A DNA stretch of 64,000 nucleotides from Paludibacteraceae bacterium (GTDB taxonomy: Bacteria > Bacteroidota > Bacteroidia > Bacteroidales > Paludibacteraceae), in NCBI GenBank assembly GCA_016283095.1, contig JAEEMG010000043.1, positions 1-64,000 on the forward strand, given 5' to 3'. Positions 17,713-26,127 of this stretch are shown piece after piece. How positions within the stretch are numbered: position 1 is the stretch's first letter; every line of letters starts with the position of its first letter. The notes below the pieces were generated by a model. It had not been told where the DNA came from. It searched no databases and saw nothing but the letters and a program-made list of their open reading frames with translations. The translations under genes were made by a program, and so were the position numbers.

Positions 17713-17820
17713 CAAAGTTATAAAAAAAGGCTAAACTAAAAAATAGCACCGATTTTTTGAGTTGTAAATCAAAAAATCGGTACTATTTTTTGATTTTATC
17801 AATATTAAAATAGTTTTTTG
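17713..17820 (-). promoter_or_regulatory. 33-bp-phased iterons and promoter of ATPase 2
   Basis: Two 23-base units at 17738-17760 and 17771-17793 are offset by exactly 33 bp. Both have the plan AAAAAAT-N7-ATTTTTTGA, and their seven-base cores are near reverse complements of each other (AGCACCG and CGGTACT). A degenerate third begins about 33 bp on (17804-17820) with six core bases lost. On the minus strand a -7 box TAACTTTG lies at 17713-17720, with the first unit adjoining the -33 region. No gene lies in 17693-18002. Confidence 0.65.
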
Positions 17821-17845
17821 TCGTTTATGACTGATTTTAAGGATT

Positions 17846-17900
17846 TTTAATGGCCCGTGTTTGATAGATATTGACCCTCCTTCACTTTCCTCTGCGAGTT
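17846..17900 (+). repeat. Dispersed repeat, short copy
   Basis: Part A (TTAATGGCCCGTG then tttgatagatattgaccc) and a stub of part B (tctgcgagttcacaaaa) are recognisable. It lies directly outside the ATPase 2 iterons. Confidence 0.6.
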
Positions 17901-17944
17901 CACAAAAACGGACAGATATAAAATGAAATTCTTGTTTGCACAAT

Positions 17945-17952
17945 TATTTTTG
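17945..17952 (+). promoter_or_regulatory. -7 promoter element of the heme operon
   Basis: TATTTTTG matches TAnnTTTG and lies 50 bp before the hemE ATG. A second, weaker CCTTTG-containing site lies about 25 bp further on. Confidence 0.45.
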
Positions 17953-18002
17953 CATATTTCAATAAATATGATGACCTTTGCATATTATAATTAATACATT
18001 TC

Positions 18003-19025
18003 ATGGACAACGTGTTTATAAGAACATTGAAGAGCAAAGACCACAACAGACCACCGGTTTGGTATATGAGACAAGCTGGACGTATTCTTCCAAGCTACAA
18101 TGAACTTAGAAAACAATACAGTTTCCGGGAACTGATGACAACGCCAGAGCTTGCGGCAAAGGTGACTTTGCTTCCTGTAGAGGATCTTGGCGTCGACGCG
18201 GCGATTATTTTCAGTGACATACTCACCATCCCTACCGCTATGGGAATGGACATTGAGTGGACAGACAAAGGTCCTGTTTTCCACAATCCACTTGTTGATG
18301 CACAAAATCCACACAAATGTTTATCACCTGACAGTGACAAGCTCTCTTTCGTGTATAGTGCCATCGAATTAGTGAAACGTCAAAGCGACGTTCCACTACT
18401 TGGTTTTTGTGGAGCTCCACTCACCACCCTATTCTACATGTTGCAGGGGACAAGCCTCAAACATGAGTTTCCAGAGGCTCGTAAATTCATATATCAGAAC
18501 AAAAAGGAGACTGAACTTCTGATTGACGCAGTCACAGAATTCAGTATTGAATACGCGACACAGCAGATAAACCGTGGCGTTGATGCCTTCCAGCTGTTTG
18601 ATACCCACGCTGGATTAATGCCATTGGATATCTACAAGGAAATGTTTATTCCGGCTGTAAGACGTATCGCCGACGCTGTAAGATCAAAGGGCATTCCTTT
18701 CATATTTTTCCCAAAAGGATTAGGGGCTGGTTTGAGCCTAGTGACACCTGATCTATGCGATTTCGTAAGCATAGATTGGCAGACATCTCTTCCTCAGGCA
18801 CGACAAATGGTGCATCCTCAAGTGGGTCTGCAAGGCAACATAGATCCTATGCTGCTATTCGCATCCAAGGATGAGATCATCAACTATATGGAGAAAAACT
18901 ACAAGCCATTTTTCGCAAACAATCCTGGTTGGATATTAAACTTGGGTCATGGCGTGATGCCAAACACTCCATTCCAAAACATTAAGTATCTAACTGACTG
19001 GATTAAAGCAACTAACTGGATTTAA
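18003..19025 (+). CDS. hemE: Uroporphyrinogen decarboxylase
   Basis: A 340-residue TIM-barrel enzyme with the signature RPPVWYMRQAGR near residues 17-28, the conserved Asp segment IIFSDILTIPTAMG, and the C-terminal NLGHGVMPNTP. It decarboxylates the four acetate side chains of uroporphyrinogen III to give coproporphyrinogen III. It is first in a tight five-gene operon (2 bp to the next gene). Length is normal. Confidence 0.95.
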   Translation: MDNVFIRTLKSKDHNRPPVWYMRQAGRILPSYNELRKQYSFRELMTTPELAAKVTLLPVEDLGVDAAIIFSDILTIPTAMGMDIEWTDKGPVFHNPLVDAQNPHKCLSPDSDKLSFVYSAIELVKRQSDVPLLGFCGAPLTTLFYMLQGTSLKHEFPEARKFIYQNKKETELLIDAVTEFSIEYATQQINRGVDAFQLFDTHAGLMPLDIYKEMFIPAVRRIADAVRSKGIPFIFFPKGLGAGLSLVTPDLCDFVSIDWQTSLPQARQMVHPQVGLQGNIDPMLLFASKDEIINYMEKNYKPFFANNPGWILNLGHGVMPNTPFQNIKYLTDWIKATNWI

Positions 19026-19027
19026 TA

Positions 19028-20557
19028 ATGATACAATATATATCCATCAACCACCAAAACGCATCGCTCACCGACCGAGAGGAATTTCTTCAGAAATTGG
19101 AAACTTTATCGGTAGGTCCATCGGTCCTTTTGCAAACTTGCAACCGTATAGAGCTTTACTATGGTGATGGCAAAGTGCCCGACGACGTGGCACGCCATCT
19201 TTTCAGAGTAGTTTGTGGACTGGAATCAGCCATCATGGGTGAAAAGGCTGTTCAAGGACAAGTCAAAGACGCATATATGACCGCCAGACAAAGCGGTCAG
19301 AAACTGCCGAGCGGAATCCACAAACTGTTTGAATGCGCTTTGGAGATCGGCAAACAAGTGCGCGTTGACACCCAAATTTCATATGGAGCTGTCAGCCACA
19401 GTCTTGCAGCCATCGAGATCATAAAGAAAGAACATATTGACGTCAAGACAGCAAAGATCGCAATAATCGGCGTCAACAAACTTAACGAAGACATCATAAA
19501 GTTTCTCAAAAACAAAGGAGCTGAGAATGTGGTGCTCGTCAACCGAACAGTTGCCAACGCTGAAGAGATTGCACAAAAGTATTCTATAGACTATTGCGGA
19601 TTCGACAAACTGTCTGACGTGTTGGACAACAGTGACGTCGTGATCAGCGCAACGTCTTCCCCAGACTACGTGATATGCGAGAAAGATATCATACACAAGC
19701 ATAAGATGTTGTGTATAGATCTTGCATTCCCTCGCGACATTGACCCTAATGTTGGCTCAATGGAAGATATAAAACTTTACAATCTTCACGATGTGGAAGT
19801 GCTGGTGAAAGCCAACCTCTCCATCAGAGAAGACGAAGTGGAAAAGGCAGAAAAGATGATAGAGGAAGAAATCGAAAAACTTAAAGAGATTCTCGATCGA
19901 CGTGATAACAGGACCAAACCTGTACGTGTGATCGCCAGAAGCAGCAAACTCTCAAAATTGCAGGTCACTGAGGTCTTCAACCGTTTCCCTAATGTGGCCC
20001 ACACAGTGATTTATTCTGAATCATACGGCGACAAAAACCTGAAGATCTCACTGCTCAACGGTGAGGCTCCGGACGATATGTTTACAAGGGAATTGGACAC
20101 AGCACTGCTTAACGATGATGCGGATATCGCTATCCATTCCGCAAAAGATCTTCCGGCACAACTGAATCCAGAGCTGGAAGTGATCGCTCTTTATGAGGCA
20201 TTCGACAAAACAGACTCTCTGGTGAGCTTCAATAATCTCAAATTGTCGGAACTGAAGCCTGGCAGCAAGATAGGCACAAGCTCTCCTCTAAGAAGAAAAG
20301 AGATCCTTGCCCTTCGCCCAGACATCCAGATTGTCGACATACGAGGATGCATAGAGGATCGTGTGGCCCAGGTGAGACGTGGGGATATAGATGCAGCCAT
20401 AGTGGCGACATGCGCTCTCAAACGTCTTGGGATGGAAAACGAGATAGCTGAGATTCTACCGTTTGCCACTCATCCTATGCAGGGCCGACTTGCCATCACA
20501 GCAAAGAAAGGAAGAGCCGACTTGAAGGCCATCTTCCAAAAAGACAGTTTGGTATGA
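19028..20557 (+). CDS. hemA: Glutamyl-tRNA reductase fused to a shortened hydroxymethylbilane synthase
   Basis: A 509-residue two-enzyme fusion. Residues 1 to about 295 are GluTR: catalytic Cys38 in LQTCNRIEL, then VVCGLESAIMGE..QGQVKDAY, the NADPH domain with AIIGVNKL, and part of the spinal helix; the usual dimerisation domain is cut short. From about residue 298 it is HemC-like: ARSSKLSKLQ, the DIAIHSAKDLPAQL segment carrying the catalytic Asp, GTSSPLRRKEIL, RGCIEDRV and LKRLG. It ends shortly after PMQGRLAITAKKG. HemC domain 3, which holds the Cys that binds the dipyrromethane cofactor, is missing. It overlaps hemD by 4 bp. Confidence 0.9.
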   Translation: MIQYISINHQNASLTDREEFLQKLETLSVGPSVLLQTCNRIELYYGDGKVPDDVARHLFRVVCGLESAIMGEKAVQGQVKDAYMTARQSGQKLPSGIHKLFECALEIGKQVRVDTQISYGAVSHSLAAIEIIKKEHIDVKTAKIAIIGVNKLNEDIIKFLKNKGAENVVLVNRTVANAEEIAQKYSIDYCGFDKLSDVLDNSDVVISATSSPDYVICEKDIIHKHKMLCIDLAFPRDIDPNVGSMEDIKLYNLHDVEVLVKANLSIREDEVEKAEKMIEEEIEKLKEILDRRDNRTKPVRVIARSSKLSKLQVTEVFNRFPNVAHTVIYSESYGDKNLKISLLNGEAPDDMFTRELDTALLNDDADIAIHSAKDLPAQLNPELEVIALYEAFDKTDSLVSFNNLKLSELKPGSKIGTSSPLRRKEILALRPDIQIVDIRGCIEDRVAQVRRGDIDAAIVATCALKRLGMENEIAEILPFATHPMQGRLAITAKKGRADLKAIFQKDSLV

Positions 20558-21192
20558 GCACATTGTTTACAGGACTCGTCTGCAACAACAAAGAGTACAT
20601 CCATACACCACTAATTGAGATAGTGCCTATTAAAGACGATTCCCAACTTCGTAAGGCTGTAGATCAATGGTATAACGACAAAAGCGAAAATACAGGTTAC
20701 CTGCTTTTCACAAGCAGATATTCCGTAAAATATTGGAGTTTAGCTCTCGACGGAAGAGATCCACAACATGTCATGCCAAACAAAAAAGTGGTGTCGATAG
20801 GAGCCACAACAACACTGGCTCTTGTTGAGGCAGGGTTCCTGAATGTAGAGCAGGTGGAAGAAGACAACTCATACGGCGTGATTGATTGGTTTTCAAAAAG
20901 AGAAAGAGGACAAGTGATTATCCCACGGTCTAATCTGGCTCTCAACCTGATTCCCGACGGACTCAAAGAACAGGGATTCCAAGTAACCACGGTTACAGCA
21001 TACGAAAACAAGATGCCAAGCAATCCCAAGAAAGTTGACCTGTCGAAAATCAGCCGCATCATATTCACGTCGCCCAGCACAATTGATAATTTTATAAAAT
21101 TGTACGGGTATCTACCGACGGATAAAGAATTAAAGACCAGAGGTATAGTCACAGAAAATCATTTGACGCAAATACTAAATAAAAACATATAA
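20554..21192 (+). CDS. hemD: Uroporphyrinogen-III synthase
   Basis: A 212-residue protein with the bilobal HemD pattern: LIEIVPIKD, LLFTSRYSVKYW, VSIGATTTLALVEAGF, then VIIPRSNLALNLIPDGL, VTTVTAYEN and RIIFTSPSTIDNFIKLYG. It closes and inverts ring D of hydroxymethylbilane. Sequence is divergent, as is normal for HemD. ATGA overlap with the HemA-HemC fusion and 1-bp spacing to hemB show tight coupling. Confidence 0.85.
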   Translation: MSTLFTGLVCNNKEYIHTPLIEIVPIKDDSQLRKAVDQWYNDKSENTGYLLFTSRYSVKYWSLALDGRDPQHVMPNKKVVSIGATTTLALVEAGFLNVEQVEEDNSYGVIDWFSKRERGQVIIPRSNLALNLIPDGLKEQGFQVTTVTAYENKMPSNPKKVDLSKISRIIFTSPSTIDNFIKLYGYLPTDKELKTRGIVTENHLTQILNKNI

Positions 21193-21193
21193 A

Positions 21194-22165
21194 ATGATCA
21201 GATATAGAGAATTCAGAAAAGATCAGGCCACTCGCGACCAATATGCCGACGTAAATGTGAAAGCTGAGGATTTCATATTTCCTTACTTCGTTGTGGAAGG
21301 TACTGGCGTAAAAAGCGAAATCTCAAGTATGCCTGGCATTTATAGATTTTCCATCGACACTTTGGTGGATGATGTTAAGGAAGTTTACAAATTAGGTATA
21401 AATAAAATATTGTTGTTCGGTGTCATCGAAGACAAACTGAAAGATGAACGAGGATCTTTGGCATATACTGAGGATGCTCTTGTTTGCAGAGCCGTCAAAG
21501 CAATCAAAAAAGCCGTTCCTGAAGTTTTGGTCTTCACAGATGTCTGCCTTTGCGAATACACAAGTCACGGACATTGCGGATTGTTGAAAGACAACGACGT
21601 CGACAACGATGCCACTCTACCTTTGCTTGCAGAGATGGCTTACGTCCACGCTAAAGCAGGAGCTGATTTTGTGGCACCGTCGGCAATGATGGACGGTCAG
21701 ATAGAGGCTCTCGACAAGCGATTGAAAGAGGCCGGACTTCGTGACAAATGCAAAATCATGGCTTACTCCGCAAAATATGCGTCCGCTTATTACGGACCAT
21801 TCAGAGACGCAGCCGACTCTGCCCCATCTTTTGGCGACAGAAGAACATATCAGATGGATTTCAGAACCCATGATCAGGGAATCGGAGAGATAGAGGCAGA
21901 CGTTGCGGAAGGAGCAGACTGGACAATGGTGAAACCAGCCATGCCATACCTTGATATAATCGCCCGTGGTGTGGAGAAATTCCCTAACATACCTATGGTA
22001 GCATACCAAGTGAGTGGAGAATACTCAATGGCAAAAGCTGCGGCAAAAATGGGTTTTCTTGACGAGAAACGCATCGTGTTTGAGAGCCTCATCGCAATCA
22101 AGAGAGCCGGAGCAAAATACATCATTACTTACTACGCTAAAGAATACATGCAGAGATGGGCATAA
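21194..22165 (+). CDS. hemB: Delta-aminolevulinic acid dehydratase
   Basis: A 323-residue enzyme that condenses two ALA to porphobilinogen. The zinc-type metal site DVCLCEYTSHGHCG keeps three Cys. The two active-site lysines are in AYSAKYASAYYGPFRDA and in TMVKPAMPYLD; MAYQVSGEYSM matches the family as VAYQVSGEYSM. Normal length. It overlaps hemL by 10 bp. Confidence 0.96.
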   Translation: MIRYREFRKDQATRDQYADVNVKAEDFIFPYFVVEGTGVKSEISSMPGIYRFSIDTLVDDVKEVYKLGINKILLFGVIEDKLKDERGSLAYTEDALVCRAVKAIKKAVPEVLVFTDVCLCEYTSHGHCGLLKDNDVDNDATLPLLAEMAYVHAKAGADFVAPSAMMDGQIEALDKRLKEAGLRDKCKIMAYSAKYASAYYGPFRDAADSAPSFGDRRTYQMDFRTHDQGIGEIEADVAEGADWTMVKPAMPYLDIIARGVEKFPNIPMVAYQVSGEYSMAKAAAKMGFLDEKRIVFESLIAIKRAGAKYIITYYAKEYMQRWA

Positions 22166-23436
22166 ACAACAGAGAAAAATCAGCAGCGGCTTTTGCCGAA
22201 GCTCTTCAGGTAATTCCAGGAGGAGTCAATAGTCCTGTGCGAGCTTTACGCAGCGTGGGCACAACCCCTCTTTTCGTCAAAGAAGCCAAAGGAGCATACG
22301 TCACAGATATTGACGACAACAAATTCATCGACTTTTGCATGTCGTGGGGAGTCTTCATTCTAGGACACAACCAAGAGAAAGTCAGTAAAGCTGCCTGCGA
22401 CGCCGTTTTGCGCGGCAGCAGTTACGGTATCCCTACTGTAAGCGAAACCATCCTAGCCCAAAAGGTTAGAGAGGCAATCCCTTCCATGGAACGTCTAAGA
22501 TTCGTGAACAGCGGTACGGAAGCCACTATGTCGGCTATACGTGTGGCACGCGGATACACAGGCCGAGACATATTGGTGAAATTCGAAGGCAATTATCACG
22601 GTCATGCCGACCACCTGCTTGTTGCGGCTGGATCTGGCGTCGCCAATATCTCCAACGCATCGTCGGCAGGAGTGCCTAACGATTTCGTGAAGCATACCGT
22701 CGTCCTACCTTATAATGACACTGAGGCTCTAAAGAAATATTTCGCTGAGAATGGCGACAAAGTGGCGGCCCTCATCCTTGAACCCGTCGCTTGCAACATG
22801 GGTGTGGTAGTCCCAACCGAAGAGTTTTTGAAAACAACCAGAGAGGTGACTTCACAGCATGGAGCAGTTTTGATCTTCGACGAGGTGATAACAGGCTTCC
22901 GTCTTTCAAGAGGTGGCGCACAACAAAGATTCGGTATCAAACCTGATATGACCACAGTAGGAAAGATTGCAGGAGGTGGATTCCCAGCAGCCGCATTTGG
23001 AGGAAGAGAAGACATCATGCGTTGCCTTGCTCCAGACGGCCCTGTTTATCAGGCAGGCACACTAAGTGGAAACCCAGTGGCTATGGCAGCAGGAATAGAG
23101 ACTTTGAATCAGTTGTCTCGCCCAGGATTCTATGAAGAACTTGAGGAAAGAAGCAACAAGTTCATTGAGAAGTTGGAAAAGATTATTGAGGGCAAAGGCA
23201 TCCAGCTCAACCGTTGCGGCTCAATGTTCACATTGTTTTTCAACGACGATCCTGTACGCAATTTCCAAGACACAAAGAGAAGCAATCAGGAAAGATTCGC
23301 AAAATATTTCAGAAATATGCTCAGCAAAGGCATTTATGTAAGCCCATCACAGTTTGAGGGCAATTTCATATCAGCTTGCCACACACAAGAGATACTCGAC
23401 TATGTGTTGAAGAGTATTGAGGAGAGCATAGAGTAA
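22156..23436 (+). CDS. hemL: Glutamate-1-semialdehyde 2,1-aminomutase
   Basis: A 426-residue class III PLP aminotransferase. PGGVNSPVRALR, MSWGVFILGH, NSGTEATMSAIR, GNYHGHADHLL, FDEVITGFR and the PLP-lysine segment TTVGKIAGGGFPAAAFGG are all present. It makes ALA from the GluTR product, so the operon covers ALA to coproporphyrinogen III. It is the last gene and a strong terminator follows. Confidence 0.96.
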   Translation: MGINNREKSAAAFAEALQVIPGGVNSPVRALRSVGTTPLFVKEAKGAYVTDIDDNKFIDFCMSWGVFILGHNQEKVSKAACDAVLRGSSYGIPTVSETILAQKVREAIPSMERLRFVNSGTEATMSAIRVARGYTGRDILVKFEGNYHGHADHLLVAAGSGVANISNASSAGVPNDFVKHTVVLPYNDTEALKKYFAENGDKVAALILEPVACNMGVVVPTEEFLKTTREVTSQHGAVLIFDEVITGFRLSRGGAQQRFGIKPDMTTVGKIAGGGFPAAAFGGREDIMRCLAPDGPVYQAGTLSGNPVAMAAGIETLNQLSRPGFYEELEERSNKFIEKLEKIIEGKGIQLNRCGSMFTLFFNDDPVRNFQDTKRSNQERFAKYFRNMLSKGIYVSPSQFEGNFISACHTQEILDYVLKSIEESIE

Positions 23437-23465
23437 ATCTGCAACAAGAATATAAAACAACATTA

Positions 23466-23509
23466 AAAAAGTTAGGCAAGATGCAAAGTCACATCTTGCC
23501 TAACTTTTT
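23466..23509 (+). terminator. Strong bidirectional terminator
   Basis: An 18-bp perfect stem (AAAAAGTTAGGCAAGATG / CATCTTGCCTAACTTTTT) closes an 8-base loop, with A- and T-runs at the base so that it can work on both strands. It separates the heme operon from the convergent protease-lipoprotein cluster. Confidence 0.9.
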
Positions 23510-23551
23510 ATAAAATAATGAAGAATCCGCAGATCCTCCACTATTTATAAA

Positions 23552-23974
23552 TCATTTCAACTTCAGCACCTCATCTGTCAATTGCAATGTGCAATACGTA
23601 TCGCCATTTTCTTGTGACTCAATTAACCAATATTGGTTGTCGCAAAACACTAAAGAAGAGTCTGCCCAGAGAGCCAATGTGTCACCGTCAACATTTTTTA
23701 TTATAAGATGTTTGTTGTGAATCCTTTCTTTTAGGATAGAAAACGCTTTGTCTTTAATGCTTTCGTCAAAACCAATGCCACATAGATGCTTAATGGAATC
23801 AAACAATATTGTATCTTTCCCATTACTCCAATTGCTGAATTTAGATTCCGCATATATTGTTTGCGATGTTTTGTTGTGGATCCTGATGCCAAGATATTCG
23901 TCACATGTCACATCCTCCATAGGACATGAACAAAAAAACACAGCAAACGAAAAAAGTAACAAGATTTTTTTCAT
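23552..23974 (-). CDS. Small lipoprotein beside the C10 protease
   Basis: A 140-residue protein. SPII signal MKKILLLFSFAVFFCSC is followed by a beta-rich domain with six cysteines (VTCDEYLGIRIHNKT; DTILFDSIKHLCG). I do not recognise the family. It is last in the C10 protease cluster; in Bacteroides fragilis, C10 proteases are accompanied by small inhibitor lipoproteins, so an inhibitor or immunity role is an inference from position. The ATG at 23974 starts the signal peptide. Confidence 0.6.
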   Translation of the reverse strand: MKKILLLFSFAVFFCSCPMEDVTCDEYLGIRIHNKTSQTIYAESKFSNWSNGKDTILFDSIKHLCGIGFDESIKDKAFSILKERIHNKHLIIKNVDGDTLALWADSSLVFCDNQYWLIESQENGDTYCTLQLTDEVLKLK

Positions 23975-24030
23975 GGTTTTAATCACAAAAATAGAGGAGA
24001 ATCCACAGATCCTCCACTATTTATAAATCA

Positions 24031-24234
24031 CTACTTAAACTCAACCTTATATTTCAACACCTGCGGCTTTAGATTAGTAAAATAATACGTAATTGTTAGA
24101 TTATGCACTTTCTCTATTGGACTTACGTTACTAGGTATAGATATTCCAAATGAGTTTACTAAATGGCCATCCTTGTATTCAAAATCTGAAATTTTTTTTT
24201 GTGAATTCCCATTGAAAATCACCATTTCTTCCAT
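24031..24234 (-). pseudogene. C-terminal part of the frameshifted lipoprotein
   Basis: The frame EEMVIFNGNSQKKISDFEYK.. ends KYKVEFK-stop at 24031. It continues the upstream lipoprotein if one base slips in the A9 run, giving about 213 residues in all. The 3' flank gaatcc-cagatcctccactatttataaatca is repeated almost exactly after the next lipoprotein (23521-23552), so the two gene ends are duplicated. Confidence 0.5.
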
Positions 24235-24670
24235 AGTTACTCGTCAGATAACCATAGTAGCCATAAATTCCAACATCAAACAAATCATCCAACAGAGCCC
24301 CGGCAGGATGTGTTTCATTGAAATCAGCATCAGAAACCACATGGATAGAATCTAAATGATTGACAAGGACCTCTCCTCCAATATTATCTTCATCAATAAC
24401 CTTATTGTAATGATTGTCATTATACAAGGATTTCAAAGAATCTGCTTGTCTTTCTGATGCATTGGAACGATATATTTCAACATCAAAATATATGGTGTCA
24501 TTATAAACATGAATTCTATCGCAACACATAGAATCAATATTATAAAAATAATGTATAAAATTTGGAGACACATCATCCTTGCATTGTGTAGAAAGGAATA
24601 AACCAGACACAAAAAGAATGAATAGCAGACAAATTTTTCTTATCAAACGAAACAAAATTTTTACCTCCAT
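24179..24670 (-). CDS. Lipoprotein, N-terminal part of a frameshifted gene
   Basis: A 163-codon frame starting MEVKILFRLIRKICLL, with an SPII signal ending LSTQC and then KDD. It ends FTKKNFRF-stop just after an A9 run (T9 on the plus strand at 24192-24200). Shifting frame at the run joins it to the frame below with sensible continuation (TKK then ISDFEYKDG). It overlaps the end of the C10 protease frame by 10 bp. Candidate protease inhibitor by position only. Confidence 0.55.
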   Translation of the reverse strand: MEVKILFRLIRKICLLFILFVSGLFLSTQCKDDVSPNFIHYFYNIDSMCCDRIHVYNDTIYFDVEIYRSNASERQADSLKSLYNDNHYNKVIDEDNIGGEVLVNHLDSIHVVSDADFNETHPAGALLDDLFDVGIYGYYGYLTSNYGRNGDFQWEFTKKNFRF

Positions 24671-25449
24671 ATCACATAACAATTAGTGTTCCATGTATAA
24701 TCATAATTCATTGAAGACTTTAATGACCCATCATCCAGTTCAGAAGGTTTAGTAGGATTTAAAACATTAGCTTCAAAATATCCGTTTCCAAGACCTCCCC
24801 AACCCCAATTATGATGCAAATAATAAATATTATATTCTTTTACAAGACTTTCTGAGAAACTGCTGCCTGACATCACATACGCCATCTTTTTCTGATAACC
24901 TCTTCTACAACCATCCGTTACCCAAGCATGACTTTTTGCAAGTGATCGTCTTGCTCTTGTAACAACAGGTCTTCCTGCAACAAGATGCTTCTTCACATAA
25001 CTGTATGAATAATCGTCCCAATCTGATTTGAACCCCCATGATGCTACTTTTTTCCACGCTTTTTTTGTATTTGTACCAGTTGACCCACATTCATACTCAG
25101 AATCAAATGCATCACCTAACAATTTGCACAATTTTGAAATTGCCTTAGTCGCAGAATTATTCAATTCATCGTCATCATGTGTCTTCTTTCCATTATCAAA
25201 CATCAGATTCCAATCCATATTCGTGTTAGAAATTTGTGATGGATATTTCCAATACGCCAATACCTGAGCAAATGCCAATGGCACACATCCTGTTTTTGGT
25301 TCATAATCCGAACACTTTTGGGGACATTCCTGATTGTACGGTGCCCCCTGTCTCCACGCCGTCTTCAAATATGGACCGTATGAATCAAAATAACCATAGT
25401 CAATAATATAAGTTCCTCGATATGTCGCTCTCGTTGCGGAAGCTGACAT
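24661..25449 (-). CDS. C10 (SpeB-like) cysteine protease, catalytic part
   Basis: A 262-codon frame. The catalytic Cys is in KTGCVPLAFAQVLAYWKYP and the catalytic His in KSHAWVTDG; HHNWGWGGLGNGYF matches the C10 C-terminal active-site region. C10 peptidases are secreted cysteine proteases made as zymogens. The same frame continues upstream for 17 codons to a TAA at 25501-25503, beyond which lies the propeptide. Without readthrough this half would have no signal peptide or propeptide. Confidence 0.8.
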   Translation of the reverse strand: MSASATRATYRGTYIIDYGYFDSYGPYLKTAWRQGAPYNQECPQKCSDYEPKTGCVPLAFAQVLAYWKYPSQISNTNMDWNLMFDNGKKTHDDDELNNSATKAISKLCKLLGDAFDSEYECGSTGTNTKKAWKKVASWGFKSDWDDYSYSYVKKHLVAGRPVVTRARRSLAKSHAWVTDGCRRGYQKKMAYVMSGSSFSESLVKEYNIYYLHHNWGWGGLGNGYFEANVLNPTKPSELDDGSLKSSMNYDYTWNTNCYVIWR

Positions 25450-25500
25450 ATCATAAAATAATGAGTCTACATTTACAGAATCTTTGTAGTATTCAAACAG

Positions 25501-26001
25501 TTATGCGTTCTGTAGAATATATTCCTCCGCCTGCTCCATAAAAAACTGGATTCCTTCGTTATCAATACAATCTTCATAACTTCCTTGCTCAACACATGCC
25601 AACACAGGATTAGCCATTCTGTTGTCTGATGCCACTATCGCAAATCCTCCCCCATTTGAAAAATCCACAACATAAGCCATTGTGTCTAATCCAGAAGTTC
25701 TCGTTAGAGCCTTGGAAAAACCGATCGGATAGACATCCTCCACACTTGTTGTTGTTCTGGTAACTCCATCCTCATGTAACAAACAACTCCTTAATTGCAG
25801 TGCCATTTCCGCAGCAGACAAAGAACTGATGGTATGGTTGTCTTCTCCAAACGCCAAAGCATTCAATACAAACCCACCTTCTTCTTTCTCATCATCAATC
25901 TTCTGTACATTCGCATTGTTCTTGACCGATTCTTCCTCCGTGTCATCCTTGCAGGATGTCGTCGCACCAAAAACTGAAAACAGACAGAAAACGTTTACCA
26001 T
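25501..26001 (-). CDS. C10 protease signal and propeptide part, interrupted by a stop
   Basis: A 166-codon frame with an SPII-like signal ending GATTSC, then a Spi/C10 prodomain (AYVVDFSNGGGFAIVASDNRM..PVLACVEQGSYED). It ends ILQNA-TAA; the catalytic domain follows in the same frame, so a single nonsense codon splits one gene (24661-26001). A G7 run lies 44-50 bp upstream: ATG then six G then TAA. With one more G that ATG would read straight through into this frame. Confidence 0.7.
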   Translation of the reverse strand: MVNVFCLFSVFGATTSCKDDTEEESVKNNANVQKIDDEKEEGGFVLNALAFGEDNHTISSLSAAEMALQLRSCLLHEDGVTRTTTSVEDVYPIGFSKALTRTSGLDTMAYVVDFSNGGGFAIVASDNRMANPVLACVEQGSYEDCIDNEGIQFFMEQAEEYILQNA

Positions 26002-26119
26002 AAGTTTCGCACTGTTTTTTGTCAGACTAAAACTTCTTAAATTTACCCCCCCATTTTTTCAGAGGCAAATTTTTCGCTTAATTTTACCATACTTTATTTT
26101 GTTTCTGTTAAATCGTTTG

Positions 26120-26127
26120 CAAATATA
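26120..26127 (-). promoter_or_regulatory. -7 promoter element of the C10 cluster
   Basis: TATATTTG on the minus strand matches TAnnTTTG, about 120 bp upstream of the ATG at 26001 and 65 bp upstream of the G7 run. Confidence 0.5.
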
